Origin: Corynebacterium sp. 21KM1197
Lineage (GTDB): Bacteria > Actinomycetota > Actinomycetes > Mycobacteriales > Mycobacteriaceae
Direction of reading: 5' to 3'
Assembly: GCF_033783015.1 (NCBI RefSeq)
Contig: NZ_CP123907.1
Location: forward strand, 1,178,001-1,242,000
Length of the DNA: 64,000 nt
The notes beneath the pieces were generated by a model. It was not told the DNA's origin. It ran no database searches and was given only the letters and a program-made list of their open reading frames with translations. The stretch's first letter is position 1; each line of letters opens with the position of its first letter. Both the position numbers and the translations under genes were made by a program. Below, one piece after another: positions 38,098 through 49,895 of this stretch.

Positions 38098-39615
38098 GTG
38101 ACAAACCCGCTCCGCGATCCGCGGGATAAGCGATTGCCCCTCATTGCGGGCCCCTCGGGCATGGTGATCTTTGGGGTCACCGGCGACCTCGCCCGTAAAA
38201 AACTCCTTCCGGCCATTTATGACCTCGCCAATAGGGGGCTTCTCCCGGCCGGGTTTACCCTGGTGGGGTATGGCCGCAGGCAGTGGAGCAAGCAGGACTT
38301 TGAGGATTACGTGCTGGCCGCCGTGAAGGAAAAGGCCCGCACCGAGTTTCACCAAAACGTGTGGGATCGCCTGGCGGAGGGAATGCACTTTGTCACCGGC
38401 GATTTCGATGACGATTCCGCCTTTGATCACCTGGCCGAGACCCTGGCGCAGATGGACGCCACACGCGGCACCTCCGGGAACTGGGCGCTGTATCTCTCCG
38501 TGCCCCCGGACTTCTTTGCCACGGTGTGCCATCAGTTAGAGCGCAGCGGCGTGGCCGAGGCCCCGGCGGGCTCCTGGCGGCGGGTGATTATTGAAAAGCC
38601 CTTTGGCCACGATCAGGAATCCGCCGAGGAACTCAATGGCATCGTCAATGCGGTGTTCCCGGAATCCTCGGTATTCCGCATCGATCATTACCTGGGCAAG
38701 GAAACGGTGCAGAACATCATGGCGCTGCGCTTTGCCAATCAGCTCTTTGAGCCGTTCTGGAATGCCCATTACATCGACCACGTGCAGATCACGATGGCCG
38801 AGGACATCGGCGTGGGCGGCCGCGCGGGCTATTACGATACGATCGGCGCGGCCCGCGACGTGATCCAGAACCACCTCATTCAGTTGCTTGCACTGGTGGC
38901 CATGGAGGAACCCATCTCGTTTTCCCCCAACCAATTGCGCGCGGAGAAGATCAAGGTGCTGCGCGCCACCCAGCCGGTGTATCCGCTGGATCAGACCACC
39001 GCGCGCGGGCAGTACACCGCCGGTTGGCAGGGCTCCACCTACGTGAAGGGGCTGCGCGAGGAGGAGGGCTTTGACCCCGATTCCACCACGGAAACCTATG
39101 CCGCCTGCACCCTGGAGATCGCCTCGCGCCGCTGGGCGGGCGTGCCGTTTTACCTGCGCACCGGCAAGCGCCTGGGCAGGCGCGTCACGGAGATCGCCCT
39201 GGTGTTCAAGTCCGCCCCGCACCACCTCTTTGGGGATCAGGGCACTCATGCCTTGGAACACAACGCCGTGGTGATCCGTATTCAGCCGGACGAGGGCGTG
39301 CTCATGCGCTTTGGCTCCAAGGTTCCCGGCTCCGCGATGGAGGTGCGCGATGTGAACATGGACTTCTCCTACGCGGAGGCCTTTACCGAGGAATCTCCCG
39401 AGGCCTATGAGCGCCTGATCCTGGACGCCCTGCGCGATGAGTCCAGCCTCTTCCCCACCAACTCCGAGGTGGAGTTGAGCTGGAAGATCCTCGACCCCGT
39501 GCTGGAACACTGGGCGGCCTCCGGCAAGCCGGACGAGTACCGGGCCGGTACCTGGGGCCCCGAGTCCGCCGATCACATGCTCACCCGAACCGGCCGCGCC
39601 TGGCGGCGCCCTTAA
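38098..39615 (+). CDS. zwf: Glucose-6-phosphate 1-dehydrogenase
   Basis: First enzyme of the oxidative pentose phosphate pathway, making NADPH. The 505-aa protein has the dinucleotide motif VIFGVTGDLARKKLLP and the active-site sequence RIDHYLGKETVQN (near residue 200). In C. glutamicum it works as a complex with OpcA, encoded next. The GTG at 38098 has a GGGAG ribosome site about 9 nt upstream; it is about ten residues shorter at the N-terminus than C. glutamicum Zwf. It ends 15 nt before opcA. Confidence 0.97.
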   Translation: MTNPLRDPRDKRLPLIAGPSGMVIFGVTGDLARKKLLPAIYDLANRGLLPAGFTLVGYGRRQWSKQDFEDYVLAAVKEKARTEFHQNVWDRLAEGMHFVTGDFDDDSAFDHLAETLAQMDATRGTSGNWALYLSVPPDFFATVCHQLERSGVAEAPAGSWRRVIIEKPFGHDQESAEELNGIVNAVFPESSVFRIDHYLGKETVQNIMALRFANQLFEPFWNAHYIDHVQITMAEDIGVGGRAGYYDTIGAARDVIQNHLIQLLALVAMEEPISFSPNQLRAEKIKVLRATQPVYPLDQTTARGQYTAGWQGSTYVKGLREEEGFDPDSTTETYAACTLEIASRRWAGVPFYLRTGKRLGRRVTEIALVFKSAPHHLFGDQGTHALEHNAVVIRIQPDEGVLMRFGSKVPGSAMEVRDVNMDFSYAEAFTEESPEAYERLILDALRDESSLFPTNSEVELSWKILDPVLEHWAASGKPDEYRAGTWGPESADHMLTRTGRAWRRP

Positions 39616-39630
39616 AGAAAGGCACAGGAC

Positions 39631-40554
39631 GTGATAATTGATCTTCCCAATACCACGACCCGTGATATTGCCGCGTCATTGCAGCATATCCACGAAACCA
39701 CGGCGCAGACCACGGGGCGCGTGCTCACCCTCATCGTCATGGCCACCAGCGGCGATGATCTCCCCGAGATCATCCGAGTGACCACGGATGCCTCCTGGGA
39801 GCACCCCTCCCGCGTGCTGGTGCTTATCGACGGCGGCCCGCAGCGCCCGGCGCAACACTCCGGGGTGGACGCGGAGATCCGCGTGGGCGGCACCGTGGGT
39901 GCCAGCGAATTCGTCATCATGACCCTGCGTGGGGAGGTGGCCGCCCACGCCGATTCCGTGGTCACTCCCCTGCTCCTGCCGGATACCCCCATCGTGGTGT
40001 GGTGGCCGTCGGAAGCCCCGGAGGTGCCCGCCGAGCACCCGGTGGGTCGCTTGGCGCAGCGCCGCATCACGGACGGCTACCTGCGCCCGGAGAGCTACTC
40101 CCCCGGTGACTCCGACCTTGCCTGGGCGCGGATCACCCAGTGGCGTGGGGTGGTGGCCTCCTCCCTGGATTCCCACCCGGAGGAGGGCGTGGTGTCCGTG
40201 AGCGTGAAGGGGCCGGAGAATAACCCCAGCATTGATCTGGCCGCCGGGTGGCTGGCCAGCCGCCTGGGAGTGCCGGTGCGCCGGGGCGTGGCCACCCATC
40301 AGATCAAGGGCGATCTGGAGCCCTGCGAGCTGCGCGTGGAGTTTCCCAGCGGCCCGGTGACCATTCATAACCGCAGCCACTCCACCATTTCCGTGCGGAT
40401 GCCCCAGCGGCCGGAGTCCCTGGTGGCCATGAATCCCCGTTCCACGGCGGATTGCCTGGCGGAGGAACTGCGCCACCTTGACCCGGACGTGATTTACGCG
40501 GAGGCACTGAGTGGGATCGGCGCGGTGGACTTTGAGAAAGGCGAGGAAAACTAA
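39631..40554 (+). CDS. opcA: OpcA, glucose-6-phosphate dehydrogenase assembly protein
   Basis: OpcA is required for active G6PDH in cyanobacteria and actinobacteria. The 307-aa protein begins MIIDLPNTTTRDIAASL, as in C. glutamicum, and has PLLLPDTPIVVWWPSEAP and a C-terminal AEELRHLDPDVIYAEAL. No catalytic motif is expected. The start is a GTG with an AAAGG site. It lies between zwf and pgl in one operon. Confidence 0.95.
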   Translation: MIIDLPNTTTRDIAASLQHIHETTAQTTGRVLTLIVMATSGDDLPEIIRVTTDASWEHPSRVLVLIDGGPQRPAQHSGVDAEIRVGGTVGASEFVIMTLRGEVAAHADSVVTPLLLPDTPIVVWWPSEAPEVPAEHPVGRLAQRRITDGYLRPESYSPGDSDLAWARITQWRGVVASSLDSHPEEGVVSVSVKGPENNPSIDLAAGWLASRLGVPVRRGVATHQIKGDLEPCELRVEFPSGPVTIHNRSHSTISVRMPQRPESLVAMNPRSTADCLAEELRHLDPDVIYAEALSGIGAVDFEKGEEN

Positions 40555-40556
40555 CG

Positions 40557-41267
40557 ATGGCGGATATTCAACGGTATAAGGATCTTCCCGCGCTCGTGGC
40601 CGCGGCCGCCGAGGGTGTGGCCGAGGTGGTGCGGGAGGCTCAAGGCCGAGGCGACGGCACCGCCCGGCTCGTGCTCACCGGCGGCGGGGCTGGGATAGCG
40701 CTCCTGGAGAGCCTGCGCGAGCGCGAGGACATCGCCTGGGAGCGCGTACACGTGTTCTTTGGCGACGAGCGCAACGTCCCCGTGAACGATCCCGAATCCA
40801 ATGAGGGGCAGGCCCGAGCCGCGCTGCTGGGCTCCGTGGCGATTCCCCCCGAGAATGTTCACGGCATGGGGTTGAGCGGAGAGGCCTCCCTGGAGGAGGC
40901 CGCGCGGCGCTACGAGCAGATAGTGGAGCGCTACGCGCCGGAGGGCTTTGATCTGCACCTGCTAGGTATGGGCGGCGAGGGGCACATCAACTCGCTGTTC
41001 CCCCACTCCGAGGCCACCGCGGAAAAGCGGCGGCTGGTGGTGGCGGTGCACGATTCCCCCAAACCCCCGGCCCAGCGCCTCAGCCTTACGCTCCCCGCGA
41101 TTGGCCGGGCGCGGCGGGTGTGGCTCCTAGTTTCCGGTGCCGCCAAGGCGGAGGCCGCTGCGGCGGTGGCGAATAACGAAAGCGCCATGCTCTGGCCCGC
41201 AGCGGGGGCACGGGGCGTGGCGGAAACGATCCTCTTCCTGGATGAGGAGGCGGCCAGCCTCCTCTAG
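40557..41267 (+). CDS. pgl: 6-Phosphogluconolactonase
   Basis: Hydrolyses 6-phosphogluconolactone, the product of Zwf. The 236-aa protein shows the NagB/Pgl fold signatures LTGGGAGIALLE, HVFFGDERNVPVNDPESN and LLGMGGEGHINSLFP. The ATG follows the opcA stop by 2 nt. It closes the operon; a convergent terminator shared with secG follows. Confidence 0.96.
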   Translation: MADIQRYKDLPALVAAAAEGVAEVVREAQGRGDGTARLVLTGGGAGIALLESLREREDIAWERVHVFFGDERNVPVNDPESNEGQARAALLGSVAIPPENVHGMGLSGEASLEEAARRYEQIVERYAPEGFDLHLLGMGGEGHINSLFPHSEATAEKRRLVVAVHDSPKPPAQRLSLTLPAIGRARRVWLLVSGAAKAEAAAAVANNESAMLWPAAGARGVAETILFLDEEAASLL

Positions 41268-41274
41268 GAGATAG

Positions 41275-41305
41275 GCCTAAGCCTGCCGCTCGGGCGGGTT
41301 TAGGC
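41275..41305. terminator. Bidirectional terminator between pgl and secG
   Basis: GCCTAAGCCTGCC (41275-41287) pairs with GGGCGGGTTTAGGC (41292-41305) over 13 pairs including two G-U pairs. The hairpin lies 7 nt after pgl and overlaps the last codons of secG on the other strand. U-runs are short, so efficiency is uncertain. Confidence 0.65.
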
Positions 41306-41533
41306 ATATGCCTGGATCAGGTTCAGGGCGATAATGCAGACAACCCAGATCAGCGCCACCACGATGGTATAGCGATCAAGGTTCTTCTCCACCACGGTGG
41401 AACCAGAGAGGTTGGACTGCACGCCGCCGCCAAAGAGGCTGGACAGGCCGCCGCCCTTACCCTTGTGCAGCAGCACCAGCGCCGTCATGAGCACGGCGGT
41501 CAGCACAAGGATGATCTCAAACGCAAGAACCAT
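41300..41533 (-). CDS. secG: SecG, preprotein translocase subunit
   Basis: Small 77-aa membrane protein of the SecYEG channel with two hydrophobic segments (residues 1-20, LAFEIILVLTAVLMTALVLL; and 55-75, YTIVVALIWVVCIIALNLIQ) joined by a Gly/Ser-rich loop GGGLSSLFGGGVQSNLSGS. The ATG at 41533 has an AAAGGA site; a longer frame upstream is ignored. It stands downstream of ppc as in C. glutamicum. A small hairpin GGGGA/TCCCC is in its leader. Confidence 0.95.
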   Translation of the reverse strand: MVLAFEIILVLTAVLMTALVLLHKGKGGGLSSLFGGGVQSNLSGSTVVEKNLDRYTIVVALIWVVCIIALNLIQAYA

Positions 41534-41615
41534 GTCATTCCTTTTCAAGAATAAATCGGGGACTTTCCCCACCCTACACCACGGGCGGGGATATGACGGT
41601 GAAGGCACCGGCTAA

Positions 41616-44369
41616 TTAACCAGAATTGCGCAGCGCCGTGGCGAGGCCATTCATGGTGAGTTGGATACCGGCGGCCACGCTATCGCGGTGATCGCCCGCG
41701 CGGTAGCGGCGCAGCAACTCCACCTGAATGATATTCAGCGGCAGGAGGTAGGGATAGCGCGAGCGCACAGAGCGCGCCAGGGAGGGATTATCCTCCAGAA
41801 GATGCGCGCGCCCGGTGATGCGCTCGAACATCTCCAGGGTGAGATCGTATTCCTCCTTGATCGTGCGGTAAATGCGCTCGGCCACCTCGGGATCAGCGAT
41901 GAGATCGGCGTAGAGCCGAGCCAGGTTCATCTCCGCCTTGCTCATCACCTGCGCCATATTGGACAGCACGGAATTGAAGAAGGGCCAGGACTCGTTGAGC
42001 GCCCGCAACTCCTCCACCCGCTCCCCCTGCTCCAACCACTGGTGCAGGGCGGTACCCACCCCGAACCAGCCGGGCAGCATGACGCGAGATTGGGACCAGG
42101 AGAGCACCCAGGGGATGGCGCGCAGATCGCCCAGCGATTCCGTCTGCTTGCGGGAGGAGGGGCGCGAGCCGATGTTGAGCGCGCCGATCTCCTGCAAGGG
42201 GGTGGACTCCGTGAAGTACTGGATAAACCCGGGGTCCTGGTGCGCCAGCTCGGAATACTTGCGCTGGCTGGCCGCCGAGAGCCAGGCCATGATCTCGTAG
42301 GCGCGCTGGGGATCATCCAGGTCGTTCACGTCCAGCACGCTGGCCTCCAGCGTGGCGGAGACTAAGGCCTCCAGGTTCCGGCGCGCGGTATCCCGCGAGC
42401 CGTACTTGGCGGAGATGATCTCGCCCTGCTCGGTGATCCGCACGGAACCCGCCACCGCGCCCTGCGGCTGGGCCAGGATCGCCTCGTAGGAGGGGCCACC
42501 GCCGCGGCCCACCGTGCCGCCGCGCCCGTGAAAGAGGCGCAGCCGCAGGCCGCGCTCGCGGCACACCCGCACCAAGTCCATCTCGCCGCTGTACAGGGCC
42601 CAATTGGCGGCAAAGTAGCCGCCATCCTTATTGGAATCGGAGTAGCCCAGCATGACCTCCTGGACGTCACCACGCTGGCGCAGATACTCGCGATAGAGGG
42701 GAAGATCCCAGAGTTGTTCCAGGATCCCGGCCCCGGCGTTGAGGTCGTCGATCGTCTCAAAGAGCGGAATAATATCCACGGTGCCGGTGGGCCGCTCCCC
42801 GCCCGCCTGGATCAGGCCCACCTCCTTGAGCAGTACCATCGGCTCCAGGATGTCGCTGACGGACTCCGCCATGGAGATAATGCAGTGCGGCACCGTCTCC
42901 GGGCCAAAGCGCTCCACGGAGGCGGCCGCCTGGCGGAAGATACCCAGTTCGCGGCGGGTCTCCTCGCTATAGCCCGCATAGCCGGTGGGCACGAGGGGTC
43001 GTGGGGTTTCCAGCTCGCGCACCAAAAGCGCGATCTTCTCCTCCTCGCTGAGGCCCCGGTAGTTCTCCGTCACGCGCGCCACGTCCAGGATCTCGGTGAG
43101 CACGTCCTCGTAACTCTCGGAGTTCTGGCGAATATCCATCGAGTACAGGTGGAAGCCAAAGCTCTGCACCGCCGCGCGCAGGCGCGCCAGGCGATCATCG
43201 GCGATGATGTCATCCTTGCTGGCGCGCAGGGAGGCGTCGATAATGCTCAGGTCGGCGGCGAACTCCTCGGCGGAGCCATAAGCCTCGTGGGCGCGATGCC
43301 ACTGCCCCTCCACGGCGTCCTCCCCGATGAGCGCGGTGATGGTGGCCAGCATGCGCCCGCGCACGCCGTGAATGGCGCGGCGATAAGGCTCATCGACGCG
43401 GCTGGGGACGTCATTATGGCCGCGCTCGGCCAGCGCGTAGAGATCCACGCTGACCTCGCTCATGCGGTCCGAAATGCTCAGTTCGTGTTCCAGCCGGTGT
43501 AGTTCCGAGCAATAATATTGCAGGGCCGTGTGCGCGGCGCGGCGGGTGGCGTAATCCAGGGTCTGGGCGGTGACGTAGGGGTTGCCGTCGTGATCGCCGC
43601 CGATCCAGGAACCGGGCCGAATAATCGCATGCGGGGTGACCTCGCGGCCCAGGGCCTCGCGTAGCCGGGCGAGCACGTCCAGGTTGATCCGCGGGATCTC
43701 CTCCAGCAGGCTCAACTTGTAATAGCGCAGTCCCACCTCGATCTCGTCCTCGATGCGGGGACGGGCCACGCGGATCAGCGCGGTCTGCCACAGCACGGTG
43801 AGGCGGCGACGAATGTCGGTGTCGATAGCCTCCAGGTCCCGCTGCGCGTATACGTTCTGCGGGGCTCCCAGCAGCGCGTGCCGACGCCGCATGGCCTTGG
43901 CGATGTGCTTTTGAGCATCGAATACGGTGCGCCGCCGCGTCTCCGTGGGGTGGGCGGTGAGTACCGGGGCCACCAGCGTGTGCGGAAGTTCCTCGGCCAG
44001 GGACTCCGGGGGCACCTCGGCCTCCTGGAACTTGGCCCAGGTGGCCTCCAGCGTGGAGTCCGGGGCGGGCGCGCCGCTGCGCTGGTGCTCCAGGCGAGCG
44101 CGCTCATCGTGAATATCCTCCGCGAGGTTGGCCATGAGCGCGAAGTGGCTAAAGGCGCGGATCACCGGCTCGGCGCGGTCGGGGTCGATGTCCCGGAACA
44201 TGTCCACCAGTGCAGACATGTCTGCCTCCTGCCCGGCCACGTCGAAGGCCTTGCGGCGGGAGGATTCCACGAGGTCGAATACCTCCGGGCCCTCCTGCTG
44301 GGCGATCACCTCACCGAGGATGCGGCCGAGGTAACGAATATCGTCTTGGAGATTGATCGTATTCTCCAC
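41616..44369 (-). CDS. ppc: Phosphoenolpyruvate carboxylase
   Basis: Anaplerotic enzyme forming oxaloacetate from PEP and bicarbonate; allosterically inhibited by aspartate in the family. The 917-aa chain matches C. glutamicum Ppc in length and has the catalytic histidine VLTAHPTETRRRTV, GSWIGGDHDGNP, the glycine-rich FHGRGGTVGRGGGP and the C-terminal ending RNSG. The start is GTG 44369 with an AAGGA site. It follows tpiA across a GC-rich hairpin. Confidence 0.97.
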   Translation of the reverse strand: MENTINLQDDIRYLGRILGEVIAQQEGPEVFDLVESSRRKAFDVAGQEADMSALVDMFRDIDPDRAEPVIRAFSHFALMANLAEDIHDERARLEHQRSGAPAPDSTLEATWAKFQEAEVPPESLAEELPHTLVAPVLTAHPTETRRRTVFDAQKHIAKAMRRRHALLGAPQNVYAQRDLEAIDTDIRRRLTVLWQTALIRVARPRIEDEIEVGLRYYKLSLLEEIPRINLDVLARLREALGREVTPHAIIRPGSWIGGDHDGNPYVTAQTLDYATRRAAHTALQYYCSELHRLEHELSISDRMSEVSVDLYALAERGHNDVPSRVDEPYRRAIHGVRGRMLATITALIGEDAVEGQWHRAHEAYGSAEEFAADLSIIDASLRASKDDIIADDRLARLRAAVQSFGFHLYSMDIRQNSESYEDVLTEILDVARVTENYRGLSEEEKIALLVRELETPRPLVPTGYAGYSEETRRELGIFRQAAASVERFGPETVPHCIISMAESVSDILEPMVLLKEVGLIQAGGERPTGTVDIIPLFETIDDLNAGAGILEQLWDLPLYREYLRQRGDVQEVMLGYSDSNKDGGYFAANWALYSGEMDLVRVCRERGLRLRLFHGRGGTVGRGGGPSYEAILAQPQGAVAGSVRITEQGEIISAKYGSRDTARRNLEALVSATLEASVLDVNDLDDPQRAYEIMAWLSAASQRKYSELAHQDPGFIQYFTESTPLQEIGALNIGSRPSSRKQTESLGDLRAIPWVLSWSQSRVMLPGWFGVGTALHQWLEQGERVEELRALNESWPFFNSVLSNMAQVMSKAEMNLARLYADLIADPEVAERIYRTIKEEYDLTLEMFERITGRAHLLEDNPSLARSVRSRYPYLLPLNIIQVELLRRYRAGDHRDSVAAGIQLTMNGLATALRNSG

Positions 44370-44385
44370 GGGTGTCCTTCCTCAT

Positions 44386-44433
44386 AACGCCGCGACACCG
44401 CCCAGGCGAGTGCTCTGGGGGCGTCGCGGCGTT
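44386..44433. terminator. GC-rich hairpin between tpiA and ppc
   Basis: AACGCCGCGAC (44386-44396) and GTCGCGGCGTT (44423-44433) form a perfect 11-bp stem around a 26-nt loop with inner CCGCCC/GGGGCG pairing. No U-run follows on either side, so it may be a weak terminator or a 3'-end stabiliser of the glycolytic mRNA. Confidence 0.6.
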
Positions 44434-44444
44434 GTTGTGGGTGC

Positions 44445-45227
<783 letters not shown>

Positions 45228-45271
45228 GAGCAAAAGCCTTTCTTGGTTGAACGGGGATCGGGGGCGGCAGA

Positions 45272-46489
45272 TTAGGCGTTGAGTACGGCCACGCCGGGGA
45301 GTTCCTTGCCCTCAAGGAACTCCAGGGAGGCTCCGCCGCCGGTGGAGATGTGGGAGAAGCCCTCCTCGTCAAGGCCCAGGGCGCGCACGGAAGCGGCGGA
45401 ATCCCCACCGCCCACCACGGTAAAGGAACCGTTCTGCGCGGTCGCGTCGATGATGGCCTGCGCCACCCCGGCGGTGCCCTTGGCAAAGGCCTCGAACTCG
45501 AATACGCCCATCGGGCCGTTCCAGAACACGGTCTTGGACTTTGCCAGCACCTCGGCAAAGGCAGTGACGGAGTCCGGCCCGATGTCCAGGGACTGCCAAC
45601 CCTCCGGGATACCGTCCAGGGATACCACGGTGTTCTCCGCGTCGGCGGCAAACTCCGTGGCGGCCACCAGGTCCACGGGCAGCACGATCTTCTCCCCAAA
45701 GCGCTCCAGCAGATCGGCGCAGGTCTGTACCATCTCCTCCTGGAGGAGGGACTTTTGCACGTTATAGCCCTGGGCGGCCAGGAACGTGTAGCACATGCCA
45801 CCGCCGATGATGAGGTGATCGGCCTTCTGCGCCAGGGCCTCGATCACGCCGAGCTTATCGGAGACCTTGGAGCCGCCGAGCACCACCACGTAGGGGTGCT
45901 CGGGCTTGGCGGCCACCTTCTCCAGCACATCGACTTCCTTGTTCACCAGGTAGCCCGCGTAGGCCGGGAGGCGCTTGGCCACGTCATACACGGATGCCTG
46001 GGCGCGGTGGACCACGCCGAAGCCATCGGAGATGAAGGCGCCGTTATCGGCGGCCAGCGCCACCAATTCATCGGCAAAGGCACCGCGCTCGGCCTCGTCC
46101 TTGGAGGTCTCGCGGGGATCAAAGCGCACGTTTTCCACCAACAGTACGTCGCCCTCGTTGAGGCCGTTGGCGCGCTCGTGGGCGTCCTCCCCCACTACGT
46201 CGCTGGCCAGGGCCACGTACTGGCCCAGGGCCTCGGAGAGAGCCTCGGCCACCGGGGCGAGGGAGAACTTCGGGTTCACCTCTCCCTTGGGGCGGCCCAG
46301 GTGTGCGGTCACGATCACCTTGGCACCGCCCTCCACCAGCGCCTTCAGGGTGGGCAGGGAGGCGTGGATACGGCCGGGATCGGTGATCTCACCGGCATCA
46401 TTAAGCGGAACGTTGAAGTCTGAGCGCACCAGAATGTGGCGGCCCTCCACGCCCTCGCGCAGCAGATCGTCAATGGTCTTGATAGCCAT
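45272..46489 (-). CDS. pgk: Phosphoglycerate kinase
   Basis: Makes ATP and 3-phosphoglycerate from 1,3-bisphosphoglycerate. The 405-aa protein has [30 protein letters not shown] and the nucleotide motif [14 protein letters not shown]. The ATG at 46489 is about 15 nt from the nearest AAAGGA, so initiation may be weak or leaderless (a TAGACA lies 5 nt upstream). The gene is separated from gap by a terminator with a U-run, so it may have its own promoter. Confidence 0.97.
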   Translation of the reverse strand: MAIKTIDDLLREGVEGRHILVRSDFNVPLNDAGEITDPGRIHASLPTLKALVEGGAKVIVTAHLGRPKGEVNPKFSLAPVAEALSEALGQYVALASDVVGEDAHERANGLNEGDVLLVENVRFDPRETSKDEAERGAFADELVALAADNGAFISDGFGVVHRAQASVYDVAKRLPAYAGYLVNKEVDVLEKVAAKPEHPYVVVLGGSKVSDKLGVIEALAQKADHLIIGGGMCYTFLAAQGYNVQKSLLQEEMVQTCADLLERFGEKIVLPVDLVAATEFAADAENTVVSLDGIPEGWQSLDIGPDSVTAFAEVLAKSKTVFWNGPMGVFEFEAFAKGTAGVAQAIIDATAQNGSFTVVGGGDSAASVRALGLDEEGFSHISTGGGASLEFLEGKELPGVAVLNA

Positions 46490-46523
46490 GATTGTGTCTA
46501 TGTCCTTTCGGGGCTAAGCCAGG

Positions 46524-46548
46524 TTCAGCCAAGTTCAGTCAAGCCAAG
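46524..46548. repeat. Tandem 10-mer repeat in the pgk leader
   Basis: TTCAGCCAAG and TTCAGTCAAG lie in tandem (46524-46533, 46534-46543), followed by a partial third copy CCAAG. The function is unknown; it sits between the gap terminator and pgk. Confidence 0.5.
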
Positions 46549-46590
46549 AAAAATGCGGCCCCGGTGTGCCGAGGCACACCCCGGGCCGCA
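46547..46590 (-). terminator. Terminator after gap
   Basis: A GC-rich stem from TGCGGCC (46554-46560) to GGCCGCA (46584-46590) with a GAG-type loop is followed on the minus strand by five T. It lies 18 nt after the gap stop and precedes pgk, so read-through sets the pgk-tpiA level from the gap promoter. Confidence 0.88.
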
Positions 46591-46608
46591 GGGTACAAGC
46601 ACCAAGTA

Positions 46609-47869
<1,261 letters not shown>

Positions 47870-47892
47870 AAAAGTGATACTCACCACTTTTT
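47870..47892 (-). terminator. Small terminator-like hairpin at the end of whiA
   Basis: AAAAGTG (47870-47876) and CACTTTT (47885-47891) pair over 7 bp and overlap the whiA stop codon; the 3' side on the minus strand ends in TTTT. The stem is weak. Confidence 0.5.
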
Positions 47893-48913
47893 AATCCTCG
47901 CCGTCGAGCATATCCTCCGTGAGCGCGGAACGAGTATCCTCCAGCCCCTCCTCCTCGGCCTTCTTATCCGCCATGGAGAGCAGACGGCGGATCCGGCCGG
48001 CGATGGCGTCCTTGGTCATGGGGGGATCCGCCAGGCGGCCCAACTCCTCCAGGGAGGCCTGGCGGTGCTCCACCCGCAGGTATCCGGCCTCCGCGAGGTG
48101 CTCGGGCACGTCATCGCCCAAAATCTCCATCGCCCGCTCCACCCGCGCGGCGGCGGCCACGGCGGCGCGGGCCGAGCGGCGCAGGTTGGCGTCATCGAAG
48201 TTCACCAGCCTATTGGTGCCCAGGAGTTCCTCGCGGGCCTGGCGCAGCACGTCCCACTCCAGGCGTGTGTGCTGGGCCCCCATGCGGGTGAGCAGCGCAC
48301 CAATCGCGTCCGCCTCGCGGATCACCACCTTGTGCACCCCACGGGTCTCCTTGGTCTTGGCCGTCATACCCAGGCGGCGGGCGCAGCCCACCAGCGCCAA
48401 GCCGGTCTCCTCGCGCGGGCAGGTGACCTCCAGGGAAACGGCCCGCCCCGGTGCGGCGAGCCGCCCCCGGGCTAAGAACGCTCCCCGCCAGGCCGCCTCC
48501 ACGTCGCTGATGGTGCCGGACACCACCTGGGGCGGCAGACCCACGATGATCACCCCGGTGGGTCCCACCAGGCCGGTGCGCCGCACCACCTCCATCGCGC
48601 CCTCGCTCAGAGTGAGCAGGTGCCGGGGTGGCTTGCGGCCCTGGCCGGGATTACCCGGCCGCACCGTGCGCACCCGCGCAGAAACCCCAAAGAGGTCTGC
48701 GAGTTCCGCGCGCAGGCGCTTGATGGCGGCCAGGGAGTCCAACTCCGCCTCCACCAGCAGGTTTCCCCCGTCGTTCACCATGGTGGAACTGCACCGCAGC
48801 ATGGCCGCGACCTCCGCGATCCGGGCCGCAGTACCACGTGTTTCCACCGCGGCGAGTTCCGCTTTCGCCTTGGCGGTGAGTTCCGCCCCGCCGGGTTCCT
48901 TCTGCCTTTCCAT
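47891..48913 (-). CDS. whiA: WhiA, cell-division/sporulation-type DNA-binding regulator
   Basis: The 340-aa protein has the WhiA layout: an N-terminal degenerate LAGLIDADG homing-endonuclease fold (ELTAKAKAELAAV, then AAMLRCSSTMV) and a C-terminal helix-turn-helix (LEELGRLADPPMTKDAIAGRIRRLLSMAD). WhiA controls division genes in actinobacteria. ATG 48913 follows yvcK by 14 nt and gives about 13 residues more than usual; the region has no strong ribosome site. The order rapZ-yvcK-whiA is conserved in Gram-positive bacteria. Confidence 0.94.
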   Translation of the reverse strand: MERQKEPGGAELTAKAKAELAAVETRGTAARIAEVAAMLRCSSTMVNDGGNLLVEAELDSLAAIKRLRAELADLFGVSARVRTVRPGNPGQGRKPPRHLLTLSEGAMEVVRRTGLVGPTGVIIVGLPPQVVSGTISDVEAAWRGAFLARGRLAAPGRAVSLEVTCPREETGLALVGCARRLGMTAKTKETRGVHKVVIREADAIGALLTRMGAQHTRLEWDVLRQAREELLGTNRLVNFDDANLRRSARAAVAAAARVERAMEILGDDVPEHLAEAGYLRVEHRQASLEELGRLADPPMTKDAIAGRIRRLLSMADKKAEEEGLEDTRSALTEDMLDGED

Positions 48914-48927
48914 AATGCCGAGCCAGT

Positions 48928-49887
48928 TTAGTAGGCGGCGGCAAGGGAGCGTAATGCGGCGGCGAGTTTGGCGGGATCGTGCCGGTTGCTGCGGCGGCCA
49001 TCCTCCGCCACGGCCTCCACGTCCGCGAACTCCACCGTGGCCCCCAGGCGGGCGGCGGCGCGCTCCACGTGGGCCCGCTCCCCGGAGGTGGGAATGGAGT
49101 AGGCATCGATGAGAATCCGATCCACCCGCAGCGCCGGGGCGTGCTGGGAGAGCATGTGCAGGTGGCGCTCCGAGGAGAATCCCTGAGTCTCCCCCGGCTC
49201 GGCGGAGAGGTTGAGCACCACGACCTTCTGCGCCGAGGTGGCGTTGAGAGCCTCCACGATGCCGGGCACGAGCAGGTGCGGGATCACGCTGGAAAACCAC
49301 GAACCCGGCCCCAGCGTGACCACGTCCGCCTGAGTGATGGCCTCCTGGGCCTCGGGGTTGGCGGCGGGTTCCTCCGGGAGGAGGCGCACCCGCCGCACCG
49401 AGCCGGGGGTGGAGGCCACGGCCACCTGGCCGCGCACGGGGCGCATGATCCGGGGGTCGTCGTCAAGCCCGGACACATCGGCCTCGATGTCCAGGGGCTG
49501 AAGGCACATGGGAAGCACCCGCCCGCGCGAGCCGGTGAGCCGCGCGACGGTATCCAGGGCCTGCTGGGTGCTGCCCAGCACCTCTTCCAGGCCGGAGATG
49601 AGCAGGTTGCCCACGGCGTGCCCGGCCAGCGCCCCGTTGCCGCCAAAGCGGTGTTGCAGGGCGGTGGCCCACATCTGATCCTCGGGGCTATCCCCCGCCA
49701 GGGCCGCGAGGGCCATGCGCAGGTCACCCGGGGGGATCATTTGCAGTTCGCGCCGGATCCGGCCGGAGGAACCGCCATCATCGGCCACGGTTACGATCGC
49801 GGTGATCGTCTCGGGATCACACAGGCGATCGGCGCGCAGCGTCTGAAAAAGGCCGTGTCCGCCGCCCAGGCTCACAATATGCCGCAT
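48928..49887 (-). CDS. yvcK: YvcK/CofD-like gluconeogenesis factor
   Basis: The 319-aa protein begins with the Rossmann-like VSLGGGHGLFQTLRAD and has VTVADDGGSSGRIRREL and VVTLGPGSWFSSVIPHLLVPGI, typical of YvcK/CuvA. In other Gram-positives it binds UDP-sugars and is needed for cell shape on gluconeogenic carbon. The ATG has an AGGGGGAA site. It lies 8 nt after rapZ. Confidence 0.93.
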   Translation of the reverse strand: MRHIVSLGGGHGLFQTLRADRLCDPETITAIVTVADDGGSSGRIRRELQMIPPGDLRMALAALAGDSPEDQMWATALQHRFGGNGALAGHAVGNLLISGLEEVLGSTQQALDTVARLTGSRGRVLPMCLQPLDIEADVSGLDDDPRIMRPVRGQVAVASTPGSVRRVRLLPEEPAANPEAQEAITQADVVTLGPGSWFSSVIPHLLVPGIVEALNATSAQKVVVLNLSAEPGETQGFSSERHLHMLSQHAPALRVDRILIDAYSIPTSGERAHVERAAARLGATVEFADVEAVAEDGRRSNRHDPAKLAAALRSLAAAY

Positions 49888-49895
49888 GGTTCCCC